Shown in pieces: positions 16,547 to 24,933 of a stretch of DNA of 64,000 nt. Position 1 is the stretch's first letter, and every line of letters starts with the position of its first letter. Position numbers and translations under genes: made by a program. The notes beneath the pieces are model-generated. The model was not told the origin of the DNA. It made no database searches and saw only the letters and a list, made by a program, of their open reading frames with translations. The DNA comes from JAJDGF01 sp031549325 (GTDB lineage Bacteria; Bacillota; Clostridia; Christensenellales; Aristaeellaceae): NCBI GenBank assembly GCA_031549325.1, contig JAVBQA010000031.1, forward strand, positions 12,050 to 76,049, in the 5' to 3' direction.

Positions 16547-17839
16547 CTATGCCATGTCCTGCTCCCTCTGGATTTCCTCCGCCAGCGCTTCAGGCGTCTT
16601 GGCGCCCACCAGCACTTCCTGCAGGCCAACATTCATCGTTTCGATGACGGCCGACTCCATACACGCATCGTAGATTGGCACGGTGGTCTTGTCCTTCATC
16701 ATTTCCAGGTACTTCAGCATGATCGGGCCCAGCTTGGTGTTGTCGAATTCGACGGTGGCAGCCATGATCCCGCCGCCCTCCAACGCCTCTTTAAACGTGT
16801 CGGCGCTCAGCAGGCGCTTGATCAGCTTGGTGGCCGCCTCGTACTGCGCGTCGCTCGCCTTGGCGCGCTTGCTCAGCGCCATGGACCATGCCGGGCCGCC
16901 GGACACTTCATTGGCGGAGCCGGTGGCCCCCTCAAACTGCGGCAGAATGGTCACTTCGATGTCGTTCAGGCACGGCGGGGCAGTCTTCTCGAGGGTCGAG
17001 ATGAACCAGGTGCCCTCGACCAGCGCGGCGCACTTGCCGTTCATGAAGGTTTCGCGGGCCAGATCCTCAGCCAGCGAGTTGATGTCGGCGTTCATGGCGT
17101 TCGGCGTCTGGGCCAGCTGCTGGAACTTGGTCAGCGCCGTCACAAAGCCGGCGTCGGTGAACCTGGCGGCGCCGTCCTTGGCGACGATGGACGCGGTCCA
17201 GTCGTGGCCGGTTCCGAAGTTGCCCAGCGTGCTCAGCCAGCAGGACTCCGCCGGCCAGTTGGCCTTGTTGCCCAGGCAGAACATGGGGATGCCCAGCGCC
17301 TCAAACTTGGCGGCAGCGGCGATCAGGTCCTCGAAGGACTTGGGGAACTCCTCGATGCCCGCCTGCGCGAACAGCGCTTTGTTCCAGTACACCACAGAGG
17401 TCACCATGCTCTGGTCCGGAATGCCGTACACTTTGCCGTCGCGGGTAAAGTTGTTGAAAGCGCCCGGATTAAAGATGGCTTTCCACTCAGAATCTCCCTC
17501 AACGATCTCGGTCAGGTCCAGCGCCCAGCCATTGCTCACGAACTCCGTCATCCATGAGCCTTTCAGGCGGAACACCGCGGGCAGGTCGTCGGCCGCGGCC
17601 AGCGTGTAGACCTTCTGCTGGTAGGCGGTCTGGTCGGGGTACGCTTCCTCCGCGACTTCCAGGCCGCTCTCGGCCTTGAAGGCGTCCAGCGCATTGTACA
17701 GCGCCGTGTTGTACGAGGATTTGTCGTTGCGGTTGTTGACCGTGAGCAGCCCGAGGCTCACGTCGCTCTGTGCGATCGCAAGCGGCGCGAGGGTGAGCAC
17801 CGCCAGCAGAAACGCCAGAAACAGGGAGAGCTTCTTCAT
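16547..17839 (-). CDS. Extracellular sugar-binding protein of CUT1 importer 1
   Basis: This 430-residue family-1 solute-binding protein has a signal peptide (MKKLSLFLAFLLAVLTLAPLAIA) but no lipobox cysteine. Binding-protein features are seen in VYGIPDQSMVTSVVYWNKALFAQAGIEEFPKSFEDLIAAAAKF and FMNGKCAALVEGTWF. It captures a sugar or oligosaccharide for the two permeases downstream. It follows AGGAGGAACAAACC and lies 65 bases after the dehydrogenase gene that leads the operon. Ligand unknown. Confidence 0.93.
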   Translation of the reverse strand: MKKLSLFLAFLLAVLTLAPLAIAQSDVSLGLLTVNNRNDKSSYNTALYNALDAFKAESGLEVAEEAYPDQTAYQQKVYTLAAADDLPAVFRLKGSWMTEFVSNGWALDLTEIVEGDSEWKAIFNPGAFNNFTRDGKVYGIPDQSMVTSVVYWNKALFAQAGIEEFPKSFEDLIAAAAKFEALGIPMFCLGNKANWPAESCWLSTLGNFGTGHDWTASIVAKDGAARFTDAGFVTALTKFQQLAQTPNAMNADINSLAEDLARETFMNGKCAALVEGTWFISTLEKTAPPCLNDIEVTILPQFEGATGSANEVSGGPAWSMALSKRAKASDAQYEAATKLIKRLLSADTFKEALEGGGIMAATVEFDNTKLGPIMLKYLEMMKDKTTVPIYDACMESAVIETMNVGLQEVLVGAKTPEALAEEIQREQDMA

Positions 17840-17904
17840 GGTTTGTTCCTCCTCAATGATATTATGTTAGCCACTCTATGGCTTAACAACGCCGTGCCAT
17901 TCCG

Positions 17905-18915
17905 CTAAGGCTTGACGACAATCTTGACGGCCTCGCCCGCAGCCAGTTTTTTCAAGCCCGCGTGCAGGCCGTCCAGGGAAATTACTTCAGTCACCAGCGC
18001 GCCCACGTCGATGCCGCCCTGCTCGAGCAGCCGCACCGCTTCGGGGAATGTGGCATTGGCCAGCCAAGTGCCGGAGACGTTCAGCTCTTTGGTGGTGATC
18101 TCGCACTGGGCAATCTCGGCCCGGGCGCGCTTGTTCACGCCGAACAACACCACCTGCCCGCCCTTCCTTGCCAGGTCCACGCAAGTCACGATCTGCGAAC
18201 CCGCCACGTCAAACACCACGTCGGCGCCGATGCCCGTGGCTCCAATGATGATTTCCCTCGCATCCTGCTGCATGGGATTGATGACTTCGAAAAACCCCAA
18301 TTTCCTTGTGAACTCGATCCGGTACGGCGAGATCTCGAGCAGATAAACCTTGCCCGCGCCCGCTTTGCGCAGCAGCATGCCGATCATCAGCCCGATGGGC
18401 CCGCCGCCAACGATCACGCACACGTCGCCCGGCGTCACGCGGGCCTTCTTGATGCCGCTGAGGGCGCACGCCAGCGGCTCGCAGCAGGCCGCCTGTTCCA
18501 GCGGCACGTCCCTGCTGATTTTGTGCGCCACCTTGGCGTTGACGCGGCAGTATTCGGCAAACGCGCCATCAAAGTCAATGCCCAGCGCCTCGATGCGCTC
18601 GCACTGATTGGGCAAATTCTTGCGGCAGTAGACGCACGTACCGCAATAATTGTTCGGGTTGACCACCACGCGGTCACCCACCTGCAGGCCGCGCACATTT
18701 TCGCCGATCTCCGCCACAGTACCCACCAGCTCGTGACCGAGGATCGTGTTGGGCGTGGCGATGTATCCGGGGGGCACGGCAGTGATATGCACATCTGTGC
18801 CGCAGATGCTGACCGCATCCACGCGCAGCAGCAGCTGGTCCGGCTGCTCGATCCGGGGTCTCTCGACTTCCTTAAGCGTCAAAACCCCTTCTCTTTCAAA
18901 CACAGCCGCCTTCAT
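17905..18915 (-). CDS. Zinc-dependent medium-chain dehydrogenase (sorbitol/threonine dehydrogenase-like)
   Basis: This 336-residue MDR enzyme has catalytic zinc ligands C38 (SICGTDVH) and H61-E62 (GHELVG), and structural zinc cysteines C91, C94, C97 and C105. The cofactor loop is VGGGPIGLM. It resembles sorbitol, threonine or L-gulonate/galactitol dehydrogenases. It is the first gene of the sugar-locus-1 operon, directly behind the promoter controlled with the divergent lacI. The ATG at 18915 is preferred over 18945 by homology to MKAAVFE starts; the GAGGGGG site is somewhat distant, so the start is moderately certain. Confidence 0.88.
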   Translation of the reverse strand: MKAAVFEREGVLTLKEVERPRIEQPDQLLLRVDAVSICGTDVHITAVPPGYIATPNTILGHELVGTVAEIGENVRGLQVGDRVVVNPNNYCGTCVYCRKNLPNQCERIEALGIDFDGAFAEYCRVNAKVAHKISRDVPLEQAACCEPLACALSGIKKARVTPGDVCVIVGGGPIGLMIGMLLRKAGAGKVYLLEISPYRIEFTRKLGFFEVINPMQQDAREIIIGATGIGADVVFDVAGSQIVTCVDLARKGGQVVLFGVNKRARAEIAQCEITTKELNVSGTWLANATFPEAVRLLEQGGIDVGALVTEVISLDGLHAGLKKLAAGEAVKIVVKP

Positions 18916-18984
18916 TCGCGCATCGCCCCCTCTCAACTTAATCACCTCGATAGTCGTTGCCCAAGTGATAAAGCCTTTTACCAG

Positions 18985-19015
18985 TGATTATAATCAATGC
19001 GTTCCCAAGTGTCAA
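18985..19015 (-). promoter_or_regulatory. Promoter and candidate operator of the sugar-locus-1 operon
   Basis: On the minus strand TTGACA (19015-19010) and TATAAT (18992-18987) have 17-base spacing. The perfect 12-bp palindrome TGATTATAATCA (18985-18996) overlaps the -10. A direct repeat CCCAAGTG occurs near 18960 and 19004, 44 bases apart. These are candidate sites for the divergent LacI protein. Confidence 0.75.
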
Positions 19016-19086
19016 TATGATGCTTACATACTCAAAAAATATTTATAACTATTCTCCAAATTATTCGCGGAGTTTTAAGAAATCCC

Positions 19087-19115
19087 TTGACATTGAATCA
19101 ACATTACACTATATT
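19087..19115 (+). promoter_or_regulatory. Promoter of the divergent lacI-type gene
   Basis: TTGACA (19087-19092) and TATATT (19110-19115) have 17-base spacing. The first usable ATG is at 19160. Confidence 0.75.
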
Positions 19116-19159
19116 TGGGTAAATGGTTTTACTCGAGGAACAAAGAGGGTGGCACGCTC

Positions 19160-20173
19160 ATGCGCGGCAAAACGACAATCAAAGACATCGCAAGGGAAAC
19201 GGGGCTTTCCACGACTTCCATCTCCCTTGTGCTGAACAAGAAACCCAACAAGATTTCGGATTCCAGCCGGAGGCGTATCATCGATGCCGCCAACCGCCTG
19301 AACTACTACCCAAATCAGCAGGCGGTCAGCCTGGTGAACCGCCAGACCAAAACCATCGCGCAGATCATCCCCGACATCTCCAATATGTTTTTTGGCCAGC
19401 TGATTCAGGGCTCGGATTCGGTTGCACATCCCCACGGCTACAGTCTGATCCTGGGCACCACCAACAACGACCCGGCGCGCGAGCTGGATATGATTCATTC
19501 GCTGTGCGCGCGTGGCGTGGACGGAGTGCTTTTGACCACCTCCTCCCCGGTTAACGCGCGCGTTTACCAAGATCTTTTCCCAAAGCTCGATGTGCCGTTT
19601 GTGCTGGTGGACCGCGCGCTGTCCCTGCTTCCCTGCTCTTCGCTGACCTATGATCACCAGAAGGGGGCATATCTGGCGACCCGGCACTTGATCGAGCTGG
19701 GACACAAAAAAATCGCCTGCATCAGCGGCGCGCACAAGAGCGGATCGGCCGACATTCGCGTGAAAGGGTTCTGCCTGGCGATGGAAGATGCCTGCTTGCC
19801 GCTTCAACAGAACGCGATCCTGTACGGCGATTACAGCGACAAGACCGGTTATGATATGGCCGACGCGGTGTTTGACAGCGGGTTCACGGCGGTGTTTTGT
19901 CTCAACGATATGATCGCGTTCGGTTTGTACAAGCGCGCCGGGGAGCGCGGCGTGCGCATCCCGGCGGATCTGTCGGTGGTTGGCTTTGACGATGTGGCGT
20001 TCAGCACGCTGATCAACCCCGCTCTGACCACGGTGCGCCAGTCGGCCTATGAGCTGGGACGCGAGTCGGTCAAGCGGATCATCATGGAGATCGAACAGCA
20101 AGCGCCCCGCCAAACCGTGTACTTCGAGCCTGTGCTCATGGTGCGCAACAGCACCTGTCCGCCGAAGAATTGA
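19160..20173 (+). CDS. LacI family repressor of sugar locus 1
   Basis: This 337-residue protein has an N-terminal LacI HTH (TTIKDIARETGLSTTSISLVLNKKPNKISDSSRRRIIDAANRLNYYPN, with hinge helix following). The periplasmic-binding-protein-like core contains IAQIIPDISNMFFGQL, the VLVDRAL segment and FCLNDMIAFGLYKRAGERGVRIPADLSVVGFDD. It should bind operators between its gene and the divergent dehydrogenase-importer operon, and release them on binding the locus sugar. The ATG at 19160 follows AGAGGGTGG. It is monocistronic with its own promoter and terminator. Confidence 0.94.
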   Translation: MRGKTTIKDIARETGLSTTSISLVLNKKPNKISDSSRRRIIDAANRLNYYPNQQAVSLVNRQTKTIAQIIPDISNMFFGQLIQGSDSVAHPHGYSLILGTTNNDPARELDMIHSLCARGVDGVLLTTSSPVNARVYQDLFPKLDVPFVLVDRALSLLPCSSLTYDHQKGAYLATRHLIELGHKKIACISGAHKSGSADIRVKGFCLAMEDACLPLQQNAILYGDYSDKTGYDMADAVFDSGFTAVFCLNDMIAFGLYKRAGERGVRIPADLSVVGFDDVAFSTLINPALTTVRQSAYELGRESVKRIIMEIEQQAPRQTVYFEPVLMVRNSTCPPKN

Positions 20174-20175
20174 TC

Positions 20176-20219
20176 GCATCAGAAAAGAGGGCGATGATCG
20201 TTCGCCCTCTTTCTGATGC
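20176..20219. terminator. Bidirectional terminator between lacI and the methyltransferase gene
   Basis: A long stem of GCATCAGAAAAGAGGGCG (20176-20193) and its inverted copy ending at 20219 encloses a short loop. It has one bulge and A/T tracts in the stem. Confidence 0.88.
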
Positions 20220-20243
20220 CTGATCAGGAAGCCAATTCCCAGG

Positions 20244-21266
20244 CTAAATCACCGGACTTTGCTTTCCGCTGTAAAATGATCCGACCGCCTCGAAGAACGC
20301 GTCGATGTTGGCCAGACTGGACATGGGCGGGATGTCGCAGCCCGAGGAGATCACGAAATTCCTGTGGCTTGAGCAGCGCTCCAGCAGCTCCAGCGTGGCC
20401 GCGCGGATAGACTCGGGCGCGCCGTTTCTGAACTGGCCCGCCGGATCGATGTTCCCCATGACGACGATGTTTTCCGGCACCTTTTTTAGCATCTCACTCA
20501 TGTCGATGGCATTGCCGAAGTGGTATGCCGCCGCGCCGGTGGCCAGGATATGGTCGATCATCTGAATGGTGGCGTTGCCGCAGTTGTGGTAGATGACCGC
20601 GAACTCGTCGCTCTGCAGCGCGTCCACGATCCTCTTCACGTAGGCGCAGGAGAATTCCTCGGACAGCTCCGGCGTGAGCAGCCCGGCCAGCGGCTCGGCC
20701 AGCACGATGCCGTCCGCGCCCGCGTCCCGAAACGCCTCACAGTAGCGGATGATGAACTCGGTGACTTTTTCAAGCACCGCGTGCACAGTCTCGGGTTCGT
20801 CATAGCATGCGTACATGACCTCTGTCACGTCCATCAGCCGCCCGGTCAGCGAGTACGGCCCGATCGCACCCGCCAGCACCGGCCGATCGGTGATTTGCGC
20901 CTTGGCCTTGCGGAGGGCGTCCACATAGATCCGGGTGCGCCCCGCACCCACCGGCGGAACCTCAAGCGCCCGGGCGGCCGCCTCGTCCTTGATGACGCTG
21001 CCGATAACGGTGGGAACTTCCTCATCTGAGAATCGAATCGTCGAGCCGAAACACTCGGCCTCGACAGACAAATCCATCAGACTCACCGACGCCGCTGAGG
21101 GAAACTTCCCGGCGATGCGCGCCATGCCCTCGGCCTGCCGATCGCTGCTATTGATGAGCTCCCTGACGCTGATGCCCATCATCTGCACCGCCGGAAACGA
21201 CAGCACGGGCAGCGCCCGCTTGACATCCGACGCGATCATGCCATCCAGCCATTTTTTCATGTTCAT
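20244..21266 (-). CDS. UroD-fold corrinoid methyltransferase (MtaA/MtbA-like)
   Basis: This 340-residue protein is of the uroporphyrinogen decarboxylase superfamily. It is better read as a methyltransferase because it has the zinc-ligand pattern H227-x-C229 (IYHNCGN) and C310 (ISSGCDIPP), as in MtaA/MtbA, which true UroD lacks. It would bind a substrate thiol or methyl donor at zinc and exchange a methyl group with the corrinoid protein encoded at 22718. It could be the substrate-specific O-demethylase component or the acceptor-side enzyme; no MttB-type partner is in the window. The ATG at 21266 follows GGGGAGG. It is probably cotranscribed after the AraC regulator. Confidence 0.85.
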   Translation of the reverse strand: MNMKKWLDGMIASDVKRALPVLSFPAVQMMGISVRELINSSDRQAEGMARIAGKFPSAASVSLMDLSVEAECFGSTIRFSDEEVPTVIGSVIKDEAAARALEVPPVGAGRTRIYVDALRKAKAQITDRPVLAGAIGPYSLTGRLMDVTEVMYACYDEPETVHAVLEKVTEFIIRYCEAFRDAGADGIVLAEPLAGLLTPELSEEFSCAYVKRIVDALQSDEFAVIYHNCGNATIQMIDHILATGAAAYHFGNAIDMSEMLKKVPENIVVMGNIDPAGQFRNGAPESIRAATLELLERCSSHRNFVISSGCDIPPMSSLANIDAFFEAVGSFYSGKQSPVI

Positions 21267-21353
21267 GCTCAAGACCTCCCCTGCCCTCTTTGCCCTCATC
21301 ATAGCAGCTTGGCTCGAAAAGGCCTTGCGATTCTTTGCGGAATTTTGCAATTT

Positions 21354-22595
21354 CTAACGGTATTGTCTGGGCGTCAGTCCGGTATATTTCTTGAACACCT
21401 TGCTAAAATAGCTCTGGTCATTGAATCCCATGGCCACCGCGATGTCCACCAGCGAGTAATCGGTGTTTGACAGCAGCCGCTTGCTTTCCTCCACCCGCGT
21501 CTGGTTCAGGTAGTCGCGCAGATCCACGCCGGTTGTCCTGCGGAACAGGCTGGAAAAATATGACGGGCTCAGGCCTACATGGTTCGCGACATCCTGAAGG
21601 CCAATGGGTTCGGCGTAATGCGCGGCGATATACCCGGCTGCCCGTTTGACCGCCTCGTGTCCCGCGCCGGCGGCGCTGAAGGTCGAATCCACGAAAGCCT
21701 CCACAATGTCCTGCAGCTGGTAGCACAGCGCCTCCAGCGTGTCGATCTGCTGCAGCGAGGACAAAAACTGATTGTTCAACCTGAAGATGCTGCCCGTGAC
21801 CGCGCCCCCTTCAATGGCAATGCGCGACAATAGCGTGCACAGTTCCAGCGCGCGGTTCTTCATGGTGTCCATGCGCCCGCCCTCGCAGAAAAACACGTAG
21901 CCCAGCAGATCGTTTAACACCCCCTTGGCGGCCGAGGCGTCCCCCGCCTTGACCTTCTGCAAAAGCCGCTTCTCCAGCTCATACGGATAGCGGTCGTCGC
22001 TTTGCCGCTCGGCCTTGAACATCTGGATCGTCTCGCTGATGCGCGATTGCTGATACAGCTTCTGCTGGCTCATCAGCAGCTTTTGGCGCTCGCCCGGAAT
22101 GATTGGCGACAGCAGGTAAAACAGCAGACGGCTGATCTCACGAACCCTCTGAGGCTCGACAACCGGCACCGACTCCAGCTCGTCGTACAGCTCGAGCAGC
22201 GCGGTGGCGGGCAGCGGCTTCTGATCGGCCAGCGCAGAAATCAGCGTGGAATCCGGCTTGTCCATCAGAAACGGCCCGACCAGGATCGTACCCAACAGCA
22301 CGCCCTTTTGAGTCAGCGCAAACGCAATCTGGTTCAGCTGCGCGCGGCAGGCAAAGATGTAGGGTTCGCCAATCGCCTGGGCGCGGCAACCGCTGTCCCA
22401 ATGGGCGCGCTGGCAGCTGCCCGGCGCAAAGAGCCACTTCTTCAACAGCTGGCAGTAGCGGGTGGCTTTGCCGTACGACAGCAGCACGCGGCCGTCACCC
22501 GCCGACAGCTGGATCGGCAGGCCGATCACCGCGTTAAAGTTTTGAAGGATGGCGCTCAGTTCCTCTCTGGGCGCCAGCTCGAAAATGCCTTGCAT
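21354..22595 (-). CDS. AraC family regulator with N-terminal PocR sensor domain
   Basis: This 413-residue protein has three parts. The N-terminal ~160 residues are a PocR-type ligand domain (LSAILQNFNAVIGLPIQLS, with the Cys cluster CQRAHWDSGCRAQA and YIFACRAQLNQIAFALTQKG). A middle helical region follows. The C-terminal ~100 residues are a double-HTH AraC domain (IGLQDVANHVGLSPSYFSSLFRRTTGVDLRDYLNQTRV ... VDIAVAMGFNDQSYFSKVFKKYTGLTPRQYR). PocR domains are linked to corrinoid-related and propanediol regulation. It should activate the methyl-transfer genes on either side. The ATG at 22595 follows TTTGGAGG. Confidence 0.9.
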   Translation of the reverse strand: MQGIFELAPREELSAILQNFNAVIGLPIQLSAGDGRVLLSYGKATRYCQLLKKWLFAPGSCQRAHWDSGCRAQAIGEPYIFACRAQLNQIAFALTQKGVLLGTILVGPFLMDKPDSTLISALADQKPLPATALLELYDELESVPVVEPQRVREISRLLFYLLSPIIPGERQKLLMSQQKLYQQSRISETIQMFKAERQSDDRYPYELEKRLLQKVKAGDASAAKGVLNDLLGYVFFCEGGRMDTMKNRALELCTLLSRIAIEGGAVTGSIFRLNNQFLSSLQQIDTLEALCYQLQDIVEAFVDSTFSAAGAGHEAVKRAAGYIAAHYAEPIGLQDVANHVGLSPSYFSSLFRRTTGVDLRDYLNQTRVEESKRLLSNTDYSLVDIAVAMGFNDQSYFSKVFKKYTGLTPRQYR

Positions 22596-22618
22596 ACTGC
22601 GCCTCCAAATCGAACACA

Positions 22619-22644
22619 ATTACAAAGAATGTAATAAAATTACA
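22619..22644. promoter_or_regulatory. ATTACA repeats between the AraC gene and the corrinoid gene
   Basis: ATTACA (22619-22624) and TGTAAT (22630-22635) form an inverted repeat with a 5-base spacer. A third ATTACA (22639-22644) is in direct orientation. They sit just upstream of the corrinoid gene's likely -10 (TATTAT at 22664-22669) and are candidate AraC sites. Confidence 0.6.
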
Positions 22645-22717
22645 ATCTTCTTCTCGGCAAAAGTATTATACTCCTGTTAGTATGTGATGGCAAGACCGAT
22701 GAGGAGGAATCATTCAG

Positions 22718-23350
22718 ATGGCCGATATGCAAGAAATCTCCAGACAGCTTCAGATGGGCAAGGCCAAGGTGGTCAAGGAACTGGTGCAACAAGCGCTGGA
22801 CGAGGGTGTGGTGCCGCTGACGATCCTTGAGGATGGCCTGCTGAGCGGCATGTCCATCATTGGCGAGAAATTCAAGAACAACGAGGTGTTCGTGCCGGAG
22901 GTGCTGATCGCCGCCCGCGCCATGAACACCGGCACGGCGCTGCTGAAGCCCTATCTGATGGCCGAAGGCGTGTCCGCCAAGGGCGTGGCCGTCATCGGCA
23001 CGGTGCAGGGCGACCTACACGACATCGGCAAGAACCTGGTGCGCATGATGATGGAGGGCAAGGGCCTGACGGTCGTGGATCTGGGCGTAGATGTTTCCGC
23101 CGAGAAGTTCATTGAGGCCGCCGAGGAAAACAGCGCGCAGGTCGTGTGCTGCTCGTCGCTGCTAACCACTACCATGGGGCAGATGCAGACAGTCGTCGAC
23201 GCGTTTAAGGCCAAGGGCCTGCGCGACAAATACAAGATCATGGTAGGCGGCGCGCCCGTGACGCAGAGCTTCTGCGAGTCCATCGGCGCCGACTGCTACA
23301 CGCCGGACGCGGCCACGGCGGCGGACGCCGCGCTGGCCTTCTGCTCCTAG
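22718..23350 (+). CDS. Corrinoid (B12-binding) protein of a methyltransferase system
   Basis: This 210-residue MtaC/MtbC-type protein has an N-terminal helical cap (residues ~1-85, B12-binding-2) and a Rossmann B12-binding domain. The cobalt-ligand His 101 lies in GDLHDIGKNLV, the DxHxxG motif. SSLLTTTM and VGGAPVTQSFCESIGAD correspond to the SxL and GG motifs. It carries the methyl group as methyl-Co(III) between methyltransferases. GAGGAGG precedes the ATG by about 12 bases. It diverges from the AraC/methyltransferase pair and converges on the reactivator gene, 7 bases from its stop. Confidence 0.95.
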   Translation: MADMQEISRQLQMGKAKVVKELVQQALDEGVVPLTILEDGLLSGMSIIGEKFKNNEVFVPEVLIAARAMNTGTALLKPYLMAEGVSAKGVAVIGTVQGDLHDIGKNLVRMMMEGKGLTVVDLGVDVSAEKFIEAAEENSAQVVCCSSLLTTTMGQMQTVVDAFKAKGLRDKYKIMVGGAPVTQSFCESIGADCYTPDAATAADAALAFCS

Positions 23351-23357
23351 AACTCCT

Positions 23358-24791
23358 TCACGGGAACATCATCCGTTCCACATAATGCTCCATAAACACC
23401 GGATTGCTGGCGAGCTCCACAGTTTCGCACTGTGCGCTCGCCTTTTTCGTGTCATCAAGACACGCGCTCGACAGCAGCGCCATGCTTGCGCCCATGCCCG
23501 ACGCGTTCCCAATGGCCCTCGCCACGCCGGCAAAGCCTTCTGGAATCAGCCCGATGCGCTCCGCGGATTTTGGGTCGATATAGCTGCCAAACCCGCCTGC
23601 GATCAGCAGCCTCTCCACATCCGCCGGATCGACGCGCGCGTGATCCAGCAGCGTCAGCATCCCGGCGCAGATGGCCGCCTTGGCCAGTTGCACCGCGCGC
23701 ACGTCGGCCTGCGTGATGGACACGCTTGTGCCGGGCAGCGTCCAGGGATCGTCATTTAACAAGCCCGTTTCGTCGATGACGCCCAGTGCCGCCATGTATG
23801 CCATCGCGTCTACGATCCCGCTGCCGCAGATCCCGGTTGCGCTTCCCCCGCCGATCACTTCACAGCGGCCATCCGTCGACACATGCGCCACCGCGCCATC
23901 CCTTGCGGCCATGCCCTGGCAGATGCCCGCGCCCTCGAACGCCGGACCGGCGGCGGTGGAGCAGGCGAGCAGCCTGCCATTCGCGCACAGCACGATCTCC
24001 CCGTTGGTGCCAATGTCGATCAGGAGCACGGGCTTGCCGCCGTACACGCGGCCAGCCGCAAAGAGCCCGGCGGCCAGCATCGCGCAGCCAATGTCCGCGC
24101 CCACATAGGCCGAGACACACGCGGGCAGATAGACTTTGGCCATGCCCGGTAATCCGAATGCCGCCGGATCCATGTACTCCCCGAACGGTCTGCTCAGCAG
24201 AAAGGGTGCGCGCAGGATCGGCGCAGGGTCTTGGCCGGTCAGCAAATACAGCATGGCGGTGTTCCCCGTCAACACCAGCGAGCCAATGCGATCCGGTACA
24301 CAGAGCGCCGAGATCAGCGCTTTGACGCCATCGACGATGGCCAGCTTCAGTGCGTCCGCTTGTCCTTCCTCCGCTTTCTGCATGCGCGTGATCACGTCCG
24401 CGCCGAACGCGCTCTGCGGGTTGGGTGAGCTGGCCTGAGCCAGCTGCGCCCCGCTCTTTAGCTCGTAAAGATACGCGGCCATCGTGGTGGTGCCAATGTC
24501 GATCGCCACGCCCTGCCCTTCCGCCCACGGGTCCAGACGGAAAGCGGGTAGCTCGCCCCCCACTTGAATCTGGCAATGCGTCTTGGCGGGCAGCTCTACG
24601 GTGACGTCCCCATCAACCGTCGTCTGGCATGCCAGCACTTCCCGCCCGTCCAGCCGCACGCGGCACTTACCGCAGCTTCCCCGCCCGCCGCAAGGCTGCT
24701 CTACCGGTGCGCCAAGCTGACTCAGCAGTTCGCTCAGCCGGGCCGGGGCTTCGTAATCCAATGACCGTTGGTTCAGGGTGACTTTCGGCAT
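23358..24791 (-). CDS. RACo-type reductive activator of corrinoid proteins (2Fe-2S plus DUF4445 ASKHA domain)
   Basis: This 477-residue protein begins with a plant-type ferredoxin domain whose cysteines C34, C40, C43 and C55 fit CX5CX2CX11C. A linker follows, then an actin/Hsp70-like ASKHA ATPase (GVAIDIGTTTMAAYLYEL, VLTGNTAMLYLLTG, LLIDIGTNGEIVL, GICGSGIVD, LLIAGGFGSYIDP). It uses ATP and low-potential electrons to reduce inactive Co(II) back to Co(I) in the corrinoid protein encoded next door. The ATG at 24791 has GGAG seven bases upstream and its own promoter. The frame is open to 24932 but passes through the promoter, so the shorter start is used. Confidence 0.94.
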   Translation of the reverse strand: MPKVTLNQRSLDYEAPARLSELLSQLGAPVEQPCGGRGSCGKCRVRLDGREVLACQTTVDGDVTVELPAKTHCQIQVGGELPAFRLDPWAEGQGVAIDIGTTTMAAYLYELKSGAQLAQASSPNPQSAFGADVITRMQKAEEGQADALKLAIVDGVKALISALCVPDRIGSLVLTGNTAMLYLLTGQDPAPILRAPFLLSRPFGEYMDPAAFGLPGMAKVYLPACVSAYVGADIGCAMLAAGLFAAGRVYGGKPVLLIDIGTNGEIVLCANGRLLACSTAAGPAFEGAGICQGMAARDGAVAHVSTDGRCEVIGGGSATGICGSGIVDAMAYMAALGVIDETGLLNDDPWTLPGTSVSITQADVRAVQLAKAAICAGMLTLLDHARVDPADVERLLIAGGFGSYIDPKSAERIGLIPEGFAGVARAIGNASGMGASMALLSSACLDDTKKASAQCETVELASNPVFMEHYVERMMFP

Positions 24792-24821
24792 CGCTGCGCT
24801 CCATCGTCTCTTTTGTCTTTC

Positions 24822-24850
24822 ATTGTATCCGAAACCCGCTCGCGCGTAAA
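24822..24850 (-). promoter_or_regulatory. Promoter of the RACo-type gene
   Basis: On the minus strand TTTACG (24850-24845) and TACAAT (24827-24822) have 17-base spacing. This separates the reactivator gene from the glycosidase operon that ends at 24934. Confidence 0.6.
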
Positions 24851-24933
24851 GCGAGATTGTGTTTTGTATGGTATTCTTCAGGTGCACAACCGTCCACGCG
24901 GTAAACACCGGCCTGCACGACGGCGGCAGCAAC

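Noticed and set aside
19109..20179. 356-codon minus-strand open frame
   Set aside because: Antisense to a well-supported LacI gene.
20244..21266. Haem-pathway uroporphyrinogen decarboxylase
   Set aside because: The zinc-ligand pattern HxC...C and the corrinoid neighbours indicate a methyltransferase; no haem genes are near.
22650..22717. Cobalamin riboswitch before the corrinoid protein gene
   Set aside because: The leader is too short and shows no B12-box-like conserved core.
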